A stretch of DNA of 8,868 nt, from positions 1 through 8,868 of the forward strand of contig JBBDIO010000018.1 of the NCBI GenBank assembly GCA_040880365.1. The letters run 5' to 3'. The position numbers and the translations under genes were made by a program. The number at the start of each line of letters is the position of its first letter. Positions within the stretch are counted from its first letter, which is position 1. Under the pieces are notes generated by a model, which ran no database searches, was not told the origin of the DNA, and was given only the letters and a program-made list of their open reading frames with translations. The DNA is from JBBDIO01 sp040880365. Lineage in GTDB: Bacteria; Chloroflexota; Anaerolineae; Caldilineales; Caldilineaceae. Positions 1-5,905 of this stretch are shown here, one piece after another.

Positions 1-240
1 TGCTAAAAAGCTACTTCGTGCGTGGCAGAGGATCGTGTCGAGCGCCCCACGATAGCACGGCCTCTAGCGCACTCTGGGCAATGGGATACGGGCATATATT
101 CACCTGTCGCTGCCCGCTGATCGTCCTCGTTAGAGTGCCGTGCGCAAAATCGCGGTGTATTCTTCTGTCGATAACTCAAGCGGATTCCCCTACAACCTGC
201 TGGATTGCACCGGACCCACGCTGGATTGGCGGGGCGGGCG

Positions 241-266
241 TTTTACGCGGTCTACTACGCGTGAAA
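241..266. repeat. Inverted repeat upstream of the methyltransferase gene
   Basis: TTTTACGCG (241-249) and CGCGTGAAA (258-266) form two 9-base arms around an 8-base spacer. Eight positions are Watson-Crick pairs and one is a G-T wobble. The repeat lies about 40 bp before the chosen start codon and just upstream of where a -35 element would sit. It could be an operator for a dimeric regulator or an RNA hairpin. There is no T-tract, so it is not a typical terminator. Confidence 0.4.
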
Positions 267-292
267 TGATCCGCCAATTGCGCCGGTGGGTG

Positions 293-298
293 TATACT
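293..298 (+). promoter_or_regulatory. Possible -10 element (TATACT), leaderless start
   Basis: TATACT matches the bacterial -10 consensus at five of six positions and ends six bases before the ATG at 305. That would put transcription start at or beside the start codon, giving a leaderless mRNA. This fits the lack of a clear Shine-Dalgarno sequence before that ATG. No good -35 hexamer is visible at normal spacing, so the call is tentative. Confidence 0.3.
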
Positions 299-304
299 GG
301 GCCT

Positions 305-1054
305 ATGGATGAACGCATGCGCTGGGACCGGGCCGCGGATGATCTCTATGCGCCGCCGCGCTATGCCGGGGACGATATTTACTATAGTCCGTGGGCCGCA
401 GGCGAGGCCGATTTGCAGTTGCTGGGCGATCTGCGCGGGCGTGATGTGCTGGATCTGGGCTGCGGGGGCGGTGAAAACAGCGTTGCCCTGGCCCGCGCGG
501 GGGCAGAGGTGACAGGGCTGGACATTAGTGGAAGGCAGCTGGCCCGGGGCGCGCGTCTGGCGGTGCAGCACGGGGTCACGGTGCAATGGCGCTGTGCCGA
601 TATGCATGATCCCACGGCATGGCCGAGTGCCGCGTTTGATCTGATTCTGGCGGCGTATGTCTTGCCCTATAGCCGCGATCCGCTGGGCTTGCTCAACTTG
701 TGCCGCGCCGGGCTGCGTCCGGGTGGACGCCTGGTGATGAGCCTCGATCATCCGCTGCGTGCGTGTTTCTGGGATGACGACGAGCGCGAAATTGTGCCGT
801 TTCCTGTGCGCAACTACGACGCGACCGCGCCGCAGATCTGGCGCATGAACGACACGTCTGTAGACTATCGAGGGGGGACGCTGGCAGAATGGCTGGCGCT
901 ATTGCGGGCGGCGAAACTGGAGCTGGTTGACCTGGTAGAGCCGATGCCGACCGCGGCCATTGCCGCAGAATTCTGGCCTGCCGATAGCAGTCTCGCGCCC
1001 CTGGCGCACATTCCGCACACGTTGATTCTGTGTGCGCAAAACGGTCACCGTTGA
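305..1054 (+). CDS. Class I SAM-dependent methyltransferase
   Basis: A 249-residue protein with a Rossmann methyltransferase fold. Motif I is VLDLGCGGG (residues 48-56). The acidic residue after strand 2 is in GLDIS (71-75). The strand-4 region is FDLILAAYVL (111-120), followed by a glycine-rich LRPGGRLVMS turn (137-146). The N-terminus (W-D-AADDLY) and the C-terminal VEPMP segment resemble small-molecule methyltransferases of the Methyltransf_11/25 type. The substrate cannot be read from sequence. The frame is open back to 140, but the upstream residues are not family-like, so the ATG at 305 is preferred. It has no strong ribosome binding site. The gene stands alone: the next gene starts 127 bp downstream beyond a repeat. 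A small palindrome, AACGGT-C-ACCGTT (1040-1052), overlaps the 3' end. Confidence 0.85.
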   Translation: MDERMRWDRAADDLYAPPRYAGDDIYYSPWAAGEADLQLLGDLRGRDVLDLGCGGGENSVALARAGAEVTGLDISGRQLARGARLAVQHGVTVQWRCADMHDPTAWPSAAFDLILAAYVLPYSRDPLGLLNLCRAGLRPGGRLVMSLDHPLRACFWDDDEREIVPFPVRNYDATAPQIWRMNDTSVDYRGGTLAEWLALLRAAKLELVDLVEPMPTAAIAAEFWPADSSLAPLAHIPHTLILCAQNGHR

Positions 1055-1094
1055 TCTTCTTCGCCCCATAGCGAGTGATGCGGGCAACGCGCCA

Positions 1095-1151
1095 CCGACT
1101 ACACGGGGGCCAACCGTCCACACGGGGTCACACCGACCACACACCCATTGA
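1095..1151. repeat. Degenerate 19-bp tandem repeat, three units
   Basis: Units begin at 1095, 1114 and 1133, exactly 19 bp apart. They open with CCGACTACACGGGG, CCGTCCACACGGGG and CCGACCACACACCC. The first two differ at two of these 14 positions; the third is more diverged toward its end. The array fills much of the spacer before the pyrK-like gene. It is followed by ATCACGGACTACGGAATTT (1160-1178), which resembles the simple ACGGATT-type repeats common in environmental genomes. No protein-coding sense is visible. Confidence 0.6.
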
Positions 1152-1181
1152 TCGCAAAATCACGGACTACGGAATTTGAGA

Positions 1182-2111
1182 ATGACGACGCAACCTTCAA
1201 TATCGCATCAGAAATCGCATGAGAATGTGCCGGACCTGATTCGACCTGCGGCACCGGCTGCCGCCCAATATCCGCTGCCTGTGCCGTTTACCATTCGGGA
1301 GATTACCCAGGATAATTACCGCACGCGCACCTTTGTTTTGGATGGTGAACTGGACGCTGTGCCGGGGCAATTTGTGATGGCGTGGCTGCCGCGCTTTGAT
1401 GAGAAGCCTTTTTCGTTGGTATCCGCTGCACCCTTGACGCTGATGATTACCGCGGTGGGGCCGTTTACGCGCCTGGTGCATACGCTGGCCGTGGGAGATA
1501 GCCTGTGGCTGCGCGGGCCATTTGGGCGCGGGTTTACGCCCCATGTTGGGTTGCCGAGTGCCGACCCGGAAGCCCGGAAGCGGCGGGTTGCGTTGGTGGC
1601 GGGTGGCTATGGGGTTGCGCCGCTCTATTGGTTTGCGCAAACCTGGCTGGCAGAAACCAATAGAGCACGTGAGCGGGCATCTCTGCGGCCTGCGCTCACG
1701 GTGATTCTGGGCGCGCGCGGTCAGGCCGATTTGCTGTATCGGGAACGTTTCGCCCGCCTCTTTGCCCATTCCCCGATTGCCGACTCCCCGATTGCCCAAC
1801 CTCAGATTGCCGACCCCCGTGTTGCCGACCCCGGTCATAGGCTGGTGTTGACCACCGACGACGGTTCCCACGGTTTGCAGGGACGGGTGACCGATGCGCT
1901 GGCCCCGTCGCTGGCGGCAGGCGAGATTGGCGCGGTGCTGGCGTGTGGTCCCGACCCAATGCTTATGGCGGTAGATGCGCTCTGCCGCGAATTTGGGGTG
2001 CCGGGCCAGCTAAGCTGGGAAGCCTATATGCGGTGTGGGGTGGGGCTGTGTGGCTCGTGTGAGCATGGCGGGCGGCTGCTGTGCATGGATGGTCCGGTGC
2101 TGGGGATTTAG
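1182..2111 (+). CDS. pyrK: Dihydroorotate dehydrogenase electron-transfer subunit, PyrK-type
   Basis: A 309-residue ferredoxin-reductase-like subunit. In class 1B dihydroorotate dehydrogenase, PyrK carries FAD and a 2Fe-2S cluster and passes electrons from PyrD to NAD+ in the cytoplasm (pyrimidine synthesis). Visible motifs are the FAD-binding KPFSLV (75-80), the nucleotide-binding GGYGVAPL (141-148), ACGPDPM (254-260), and four cluster cysteines at 285, 290, 293 and 301 followed by MDGPV. The spacing C-x4-C-x2-C-x7-C is compact at the last step. An in-frame run of four 15-bp repeats makes a loop PIADS-PIAQP-QIADP-RVADP (198-217) before the conserved TTDDGS segment. The first ~30 residues are a Pro/Ala/Ser-rich extension. 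The ATG at 1182 is chosen; TTG at 1176 is possible. No pyrD is adjacent, so a partner role in another oxidoreductase cannot be excluded. Confidence 0.85.
   Translation: MTTQPSISHQKSHENVPDLIRPAAPAAAQYPLPVPFTIREITQDNYRTRTFVLDGELDAVPGQFVMAWLPRFDEKPFSLVSAAPLTLMITAVGPFTRLVHTLAVGDSLWLRGPFGRGFTPHVGLPSADPEARKRRVALVAGGYGVAPLYWFAQTWLAETNRARERASLRPALTVILGARGQADLLYRERFARLFAHSPIADSPIAQPQIADPRVADPGHRLVLTTDDGSHGLQGRVTDALAPSLAAGEIGAVLACGPDPMLMAVDALCREFGVPGQLSWEAYMRCGVGLCGSCEHGGRLLCMDGPVLGI
1773..1832 (+). repeat. In-frame 15-bp tandem repeat, four units, inside pyrK
   Basis: Four consecutive 15-bp units encode the pentapeptides PIADS, PIAQP, QIADP and RVADP. The common core is (A/G)TTGCCGAC, with CAA replacing GAC in unit two. 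Because the unit is a multiple of three, copy changes would not shift the frame. The array falls between the NAD-domain helix ending RLFAHS and the conserved strand starting HRLVLTTDDGS, where related proteins have a short turn. Confidence 0.8.
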
Positions 2112-2205
2112 CAGGACGGCTACCCAAGAAGCGCAGTCGAAAATGTGGGCGAGGCTTTGCGTGTTTGGGGGGCTTGGGGTATCGTTAGACAAACTATTGC
2201 GCCGA

Positions 2206-2240
2206 CGGCTGCGGCTCTGTGCCGGCAGCCGTTTGTAATT
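2206..2240 (+). terminator. Probable rho-independent terminator after pyrK
   Basis: CGGCTGCGGC (2206-2215) pairs with GCCGGCAGCCG (2221-2231), leaving one bulged G and a five-base TCTGT loop. The tract TTTGTAATT (2232-2240) follows. The GC-rich stem with a T-rich tail about 95 bp after the pyrK stop, and before the next + strand gene, fits an intrinsic terminator. The T-tract is interrupted by G and AA, so efficiency may be modest. Confidence 0.6.
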
Positions 2241-2343
2241 CTGCCGAGTCTGTGCGCGGTAGATCAGATAGGGCGCACGTATCCAATTTTGCGCAGGCCG
2301 CAGGCGTTGCGGTCGCTGCACACATGAAGAATGATAAGCATCT

Positions 2344-3345
2344 ATGGAATCTACGGTAGACAACACTGATAGCGCTGTGCGCGCGCCGGGCCAAAAGCGC
2401 ACACTGTTTCAGTATTTGCTGGTTTCGGCACGCGGGTTTTGTATGGGCGCGGCCGATGTTGTGCCCGGTGTATCGGGCGGGACGATGGCCTTTATTCTGG
2501 GCATCTACGAGGAATTGATCAACAGCATTCGCATGGTGGCGCGACCACCTTTCTGGCGCGCGGTGACCCGGCTGGATTTTGGCGAGGCCATGCGTTTGGT
2601 CAACGTGGTCTTTTTGATCTTTCTGGCGCTGGGCGTCTTTGCCGCGATTTTTCTGCTGGCGCCGGGGATTGAATATCTGCTGGTGCATCAGCCCATTATT
2701 ATCTGGAGCTTTTTCTTTGGGCTGGTGTTGGCGTCGGTTTTCGTGGTGGCACAACGGGTCTCACACTGGCAGGTGCATTTGTGGCTGGCATTGGCCGGGG
2801 GCGCGGTTGCTGCCTATCTGATTGTGGGATTGGTGCCCGTGCAGACGCCGAATACTTGGTGGTTTTTGGTGCTGAGTGGTGCAATTTCCATTTGTGCCAT
2901 GATTCTGCCGGGCATTTCCGGCTCGTTTATCCTGGTATTGCTGGGCAAATATCAATTCATCCTGTCGGCGGTGAATCAGCGTGACGTGGTGCCGATTTTG
3001 TGGCTGGCACTGGGTTCGAGTATTGGTCTGATTACTTTCGCACAGGTGCTGGGTTGGCTTTTCCGCCATTACCGCAATGCCACGATTGCGGTGCTGACGG
3101 GGTTTATGATTGGTAGTCTGCGCAAGGTTTGGCCCTGGAAAGAAGTGCTGGACTCTATGGTGGATCGCCACGGCGAGATGGTGCCGATTGTTGAGCGCAA
3201 CATTCTCCCACCCTTGATGGCGGGAGGCAGCGTGAATATGGAAATTCTGATTGCGCTGGGCGTGGGACTGGTAGGTCTGGTGGTGGTGCTGGGGCTGGAA
3301 CGCCTGGCGACCGCGCCCGACACAAGCACGGAACAGGCCCGATAG
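2344..3345 (+). CDS. popT: DUF368 membrane protein, polyprenyl-phosphate transporter (PopT family)
   Basis: A 333-residue, strongly hydrophobic multi-pass membrane protein of the DUF368 family. Members named PopT were shown to act in undecaprenyl-phosphate recycling across the cytoplasmic membrane for cell-envelope synthesis. The family signature is clear: ARGFCMGAADVVPGVSGGT (29-47) followed by an ILGIYEELI helix, and a second related half with PGISGSFILVLLGKY (189-203). The late TGFMIGSLRKVWPW (252-265) is also typical. The pair PGVSGGT/PGISGSF reflects the known internal duplication. Length is normal for the family. The ATG at 2344 has no clear ribosome binding site. The stop is followed almost at once by the nucleotidyltransferase start, suggesting co-transcription. 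The transport role is taken from the family; nothing local indicates a specific polymer pathway. Confidence 0.9.
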   Translation: MESTVDNTDSAVRAPGQKRTLFQYLLVSARGFCMGAADVVPGVSGGTMAFILGIYEELINSIRMVARPPFWRAVTRLDFGEAMRLVNVVFLIFLALGVFAAIFLLAPGIEYLLVHQPIIIWSFFFGLVLASVFVVAQRVSHWQVHLWLALAGGAVAAYLIVGLVPVQTPNTWWFLVLSGAISICAMILPGISGSFILVLLGKYQFILSAVNQRDVVPILWLALGSSIGLITFAQVLGWLFRHYRNATIAVLTGFMIGSLRKVWPWKEVLDSMVDRHGEMVPIVERNILPPLMAGGSVNMEILIALGVGLVGLVVVLGLERLATAPDTSTEQAR

Positions 3346-3359
3346 AGGTGGCTTTGGAG

Positions 3360-3968
3360 ATGCCCATTGCCGCAGTGATAGCCGCTGCCGGGCGCAGCAC
3401 GCGTATGGGTGAACCCAAGCAGTTGTTGCCCTGGCGCGATGCGACGCCTACTGGCAGTGTGCTGGGCACGGTGCTGATAAATCTGGCCGCGGCAGGGGTA
3501 CAGCCGGTAATCTGCGTGGTGGGACATGCGCGGGACGAGATTGGCGCGGTGGCTGGCGCGGCAGGGGCCGAAGTGGTCTACAATCCCGACTATGCCACGG
3601 TGGAAATGCTGGCCTCGTATCAAACGGGCGTGCGCCATTTGTTGGCGCACCATGCGCAGACGACCGGCGCACTCTTTGCAGTTGGCGACCAGCCGCACAT
3701 TCCGGTGCGGGTGACGCGCCAGGTAATTCACCATGCACTGTGCCGGCCCCGTGCCATTGTGGTGCCCAGCTATGCCATGCGTCGGGGACATCCTATGTAT
3801 ATCCCGCGCGATGTGTGGGATTTTCTGCTGCAACTCGGTCCCGAAGAATCCATGCGCGCGGTGATGCGCCATTTTGCCGACCGGGTGGAGTATGTGACTG
3901 TTGGCGTGGAGGCAATTCTGCTCGATATGGATACGCCGGAGGACTATGCAGCATTGCGGGCAGGCTGA
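3360..3968 (+). CDS. MobA/MocA-like nucleotidyltransferase, probable molybdopterin cytidylyltransferase
   Basis: A 202-residue NTP-transferase of the MobA-like family. MocA makes molybdopterin cytosine dinucleotide from CTP for xanthine dehydrogenase-family enzymes. Motifs in order: nucleotide-binding IAAAGRSTRMGEPKQLLPW (7-25), VVGHARDEI (53-61), NPDYATVEMLASYQTG (75-90), metal-binding GDQP (109-112), VVPSYAMRRGHP (134-145) and LDMDTPEDY (188-196). The following xdhC pair supports a molybdenum-hydroxylase role and hence CTP rather than GTP, though nucleotide choice cannot be proved here. The start is uncertain: GTG at 3348 adds MALE before the MPIAAVIAAAG seen for the ATG at 3360. Either lies within 15 bases of the popT stop, so translation is probably coupled. 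Confidence 0.85.
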   Translation: MPIAAVIAAAGRSTRMGEPKQLLPWRDATPTGSVLGTVLINLAAAGVQPVICVVGHARDEIGAVAGAAGAEVVYNPDYATVEMLASYQTGVRHLLAHHAQTTGALFAVGDQPHIPVRVTRQVIHHALCRPRAIVVPSYAMRRGHPMYIPRDVWDFLLQLGPEESMRAVMRHFADRVEYVTVGVEAILLDMDTPEDYAALRAG

Positions 3969-4079
3969 TGCTTTGTACACCCACTGTGGAACGTGCATTC
4001 TATACTTTCCCGGGGCTTCCTGCTACAATAAGCAGAGTATCGTTCGCGTGTGCGTAGTCGAGTGTGATGACTTGTACAC
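3966..4079. repeat. Direct repeat pair flanking the xdhC promoter region
   Basis: TGATGCTTTGTACAC (3966-3980) and TGATGACTTGTACAC (4065-4079) match at 13 of 15 positions and are 99 bp apart. The first includes the stop codon of the nucleotidyltransferase gene; the second lies 43 bp before the xdhC start. The shared TTGTACAC contains the palindrome TGTACA, a plausible half- or whole-site for a dimeric regulator. Function is inferred only. Confidence 0.4.
4021..4029 (+). promoter_or_regulatory. Extended -10 promoter candidate for the xdhC operon
   Basis: TGCTACAAT fits the extended -10 pattern TG-N-TANNNT, with TACAAT matching five of six consensus bases. It lies 92 bp before the xdhC ATG and would give a leader of roughly 85 bases. 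No good -35 is visible, as allowed for extended -10 promoters. The element overlaps a small inverted repeat, CTGCT (4020-4024) and AGCAG (4031-4035). Confidence 0.4.
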
Positions 4080-4082
4080 GGG

Positions 4083-4106
4083 TAGAAGATCACACCGCTA
4101 GAAGAT
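4083..4106. repeat. Direct repeat TAGAAGAT before xdhC
   Basis: TAGAAGAT occurs exactly at 4083-4090 and 4099-4106, sixteen bases apart, ending 15 bases before the xdhC ATG. It lies in the presumed untranslated leader just upstream of the ribosome binding site GGAGA (4112-4116). It could be a regulator or RNA-protein site, or a small duplication. Confidence 0.4.
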
Positions 4107-4121
4107 TATGTGGAGAGAAGT

Positions 4122-4511
4122 ATGTCTGGAACAATTTACCATCATTTGCAGAAATTACTCGATGTCGGGCAAACGGTTGCCGTGGCTACGATTACAGATG
4201 TAAAAGGCTCGGTGCCGCGCGAGGTAGGCGCGAAGATGATTATCCATCCCTATGGGCAGCACGTGGGCACGGTGGGCGGTGGCTGTGGCGAAGCGGACGT
4301 GATCCGCATCGGCCTGGATGTGATTCAGGATGGCGCGGCGCGCAATGTGCATGTAGATCTGACCGAAGATATTTCCATGCAGTCGCTGGGCGTTTGCGGC
4401 GGCATCATGAATGTATTTATCGAACAATGGCGGCGTGACACTGCCACCGAATTTGCTGCGGATGCCGCGGCTCAGACTCCGGCGCGCGCGTCTGCCCCGC
4501 AAACGACCTGA
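4122..4511 (+). CDS. xdhC: XdhC/CoxI family protein, stand-alone N-terminal domain
   Basis: A 129-residue protein equal to the N-terminal XdhC_CoxI domain. XdhC proteins bind the molybdenum cofactor, help its sulfuration and deliver it to xanthine dehydrogenase-type apoenzymes in the cytoplasm. The key motifs are intact: ITDVKGSVPREVGAKM (24-39), GTVGGGCGEADVI (49-61) and VCGGIMNVFIE (91-101). The last includes the conserved Cys92. The normal C-terminal Rossmann domain is absent; after residue 105 there is only an Ala/Thr-rich tail. The Rossmann domain is instead encoded by the next gene, nine bases downstream. The ATG at 4122 is preferred over GTG at 4110 because GGAGA (4112-4116) lies five bases before it. 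The XdhC role is from the family; the target enzyme is not in view. Confidence 0.9.
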   Translation: MSGTIYHHLQKLLDVGQTVAVATITDVKGSVPREVGAKMIIHPYGQHVGTVGGGCGEADVIRIGLDVIQDGAARNVHVDLTEDISMQSLGVCGGIMNVFIEQWRRDTATEFAADAAAQTPARASAPQTT

Positions 4512-4520
4512 GCGGGACAT

Positions 4521-5405
4521 ATGAACGATGAAATTCTGGCGGTGCTGCTCACTGCGATTGAAAAACGGCAGGATGTGGCACTGGTCAGTGTAACCGAGGC
4601 GGACGGGGCGTTGGCGCATTTGCAGGGTCAGCATCTGTTGGTCTGGCCCGATCCGGCGCGTGCGCTGCTGGGAAATGCCGAAATCGCCGACGTGGCCCCA
4701 TCGGTGCTGGACGATGTGCGGGCCGCGCTGGTCGACCGCGCCCATCGCCATTTGGTCTATCCACAGGCCGATGACGGCGCAAACGCAGACGTGAATGCAG
4801 GCCCGGATGATGTGGTGAAGCTGTTTGTAGAGGTGCAGGCACAACCGCCGCATCTGATCATTGTTGGCGCGGGGCACATTGCGGTGCCTTTGGCCGCGGT
4901 GGGGGCGCTGTGCGATTTTGAGGTGACGGTGCTGGATGACCGCCCCCAATATGCCCATCCGGATCGATTTCCCGCGGCCCAACGGGTGATTGCCGGATCC
5001 TTTCGCCCGGAATTGCAGAAGCTGCGCGCCATGCCCGGCGCATTTGGTCCGCACACGTATATTGTGCTGGTGACGCGCGGGCATCAGTATGATGTGGAAT
5101 CGCTGCTGGAAGTGTTGGACGATCCGTTGGGCTATATTGGCATGATTGGCAGCCGCCGCCGCATTCGCGCCGTTTTTGAACTGCTGGAGCAGGAGCAAGG
5201 CGTGCCGCCCCACAAGTTTGACCGCATTTATGCGCCGGTAGGGATCGATATCGGCGCGCGCACACCAGCCGAGATTGCCGTGTGTATCATGGCGGAAATT
5301 GTCAACGTCATGCGCAAGGGGCCGGCGCCCTCGTTGAGCGACCAGATCCGCACCGAGCGCAGCGCGCGGCGGGAGCGTGCCGCGCAGGCGCGCCCGACTG
5401 TTTAA
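4521..5405 (+). CDS. XdhC Rossmann-domain protein with degenerate N-domain
   Basis: A 294-residue XdhC-family protein. The C-terminal Rossmann part is well conserved: LIIVGAGHIAVPL (112-124), VLDDRPQYA (137-145), IVLVTRGHQYD (181-191), YIGMIGSRRR (205-214) and VGIDIGARTPAEIAVCIMAE (240-259). Residues 15-105 align in pattern with the XdhC_CoxI domain of the preceding gene (VALVSVTEADGA against VAVATITDVKGS; LFVEV against VFIEQ) but have lost the GGGC and CGG motifs. This looks like a decayed domain kept as a scaffold. The protein probably works with the product of the gene nine bases upstream to rebuild a complete XdhC. GAGCGGGA just before the start may serve as a weak ribosome binding site. 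The tail is Arg/Ala-rich. Confidence 0.88.
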   Translation: MNDEILAVLLTAIEKRQDVALVSVTEADGALAHLQGQHLLVWPDPARALLGNAEIADVAPSVLDDVRAALVDRAHRHLVYPQADDGANADVNAGPDDVVKLFVEVQAQPPHLIIVGAGHIAVPLAAVGALCDFEVTVLDDRPQYAHPDRFPAAQRVIAGSFRPELQKLRAMPGAFGPHTYIVLVTRGHQYDVESLLEVLDDPLGYIGMIGSRRRIRAVFELLEQEQGVPPHKFDRIYAPVGIDIGARTPAEIAVCIMAEIVNVMRKGPAPSLSDQIRTERSARRERAAQARPTV

Positions 5406-5434
5406 GCTGGGCGCGCGGGGATACCTTGATCCAC

Positions 5435-5878
5435 ATGACACATAAAGCCAAACCCGGGGCTGTTGATGGCGGTGAACCGGGATGTGAACCGATTTTAGGT
5501 GGAGATGCGCATACAACGTTGAGCGAGTTGCGCACACGACTACACGCGTTTACCGCCGCGCGCGATTGGGGGCAGTTTCATACGCCCCGCAGCCTGGCGA
5601 TTAGCATCGCAATAGAGGCAGCCGAGCTGTTGGAACACTATCAGTGGGACGGCCATGATGGTGCGCGACGCGTGCGTGATGAAGGCCAGGTCAGCGCCGA
5701 AGTGGCGGCGGAATTAGCCGACGTCATGATCTATTGTCTGCACTTTGCGAATGCCACGGGGCTGGATGTGAGCGATGCCATCCGCGCCAAACTGGAACGC
5801 AACGAAAGCCGTTTTCCCGCGGCCCAGATTCAGGGCAAACTCACCCTGGACGCATCTGAAGAAGAATCAGACGCCTAG
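5435..5878 (+). CDS. MazG-like nucleotide pyrophosphohydrolase
   Basis: A 147-residue all-alpha NTP pyrophosphohydrolase of the MazG-like/RS21-C6 (dCTPase) group, which hydrolyses (d)NTPs, often non-canonical ones, to monophosphates plus pyrophosphate. Seen here: SLAISIAIEAAELLEHYQW (53-71) with the metal-binding ExxE (E61, E64), then ELADVMIYCLHFANATGLD (93-111) with ExxD (E93, D96), and IRAKLERNESRFP (116-128). These match the family order. About 30 N-terminal residues form a Gly/Pro-rich extension not needed for the fold. The ATG at 5435 is used. TTG at 5426 is also possible and sits better behind GGGGA (5417-5421). The frame stays open to 5282 but overlaps xdhC and is not family-like there. 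It lies 29 bases after the XdhC protein, so it is probably the operon's last gene. The nucleotide substrate is unknown. Confidence 0.85.
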   Translation: MTHKAKPGAVDGGEPGCEPILGGDAHTTLSELRTRLHAFTAARDWGQFHTPRSLAISIAIEAAELLEHYQWDGHDGARRVRDEGQVSAEVAAELADVMIYCLHFANATGLDVSDAIRAKLERNESRFPAAQIQGKLTLDASEEESDA

Positions 5879-5905
5879 TTAGACGCGTAGGCCGGGCAGG
5901 TGGTG

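Larger units (their letters stand above)
1..304. other. Leading non-coding stretch, no supported gene
   Basis: I see no gene with recognisable protein content here. The open frames crossing it are short or are upstream extensions of the methyltransferase frame with no family-like sequence. It holds some repeat structure: the 9-mer GCTGGATTG occurs at 199-207 and 220-228 (21 bp apart), with another GGATT at 182-186. An inverted repeat lies at 241-266. The stretch probably contains the 3' flank of an unseen gene and the promoter region of the methyltransferase. A very short gene cannot be excluded. Confidence 0.5.

Noticed and set aside
132..142. AGAGTGCCGTG shared with 7598-7608
   Set aside because: An exact 11-mer pair is expected many times by chance in a window of this size.
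140..304. Upstream extension of the methyltransferase frame
   Set aside because: The extra 55 residues are not family-like, and the ATG at 305 starts exactly where methyltransferase-type sequence begins.
4155..5537. A 460-codon open frame on the - strand opposite the xdhC genes
   Set aside because: It is rich in His, Arg and Gln, shows no motif, and lies entirely opposite two well-conserved genes. Long antisense frames are expected in GC-rich coding DNA.
5869..5893. Hairpin between the convergent MazG and rsmD stops as a bidirectional terminator
   Set aside because: Only 4-5 bp stems (GCCTA/TAGGC or ACGC/GCGT) that exclude each other, with no T-tracts.
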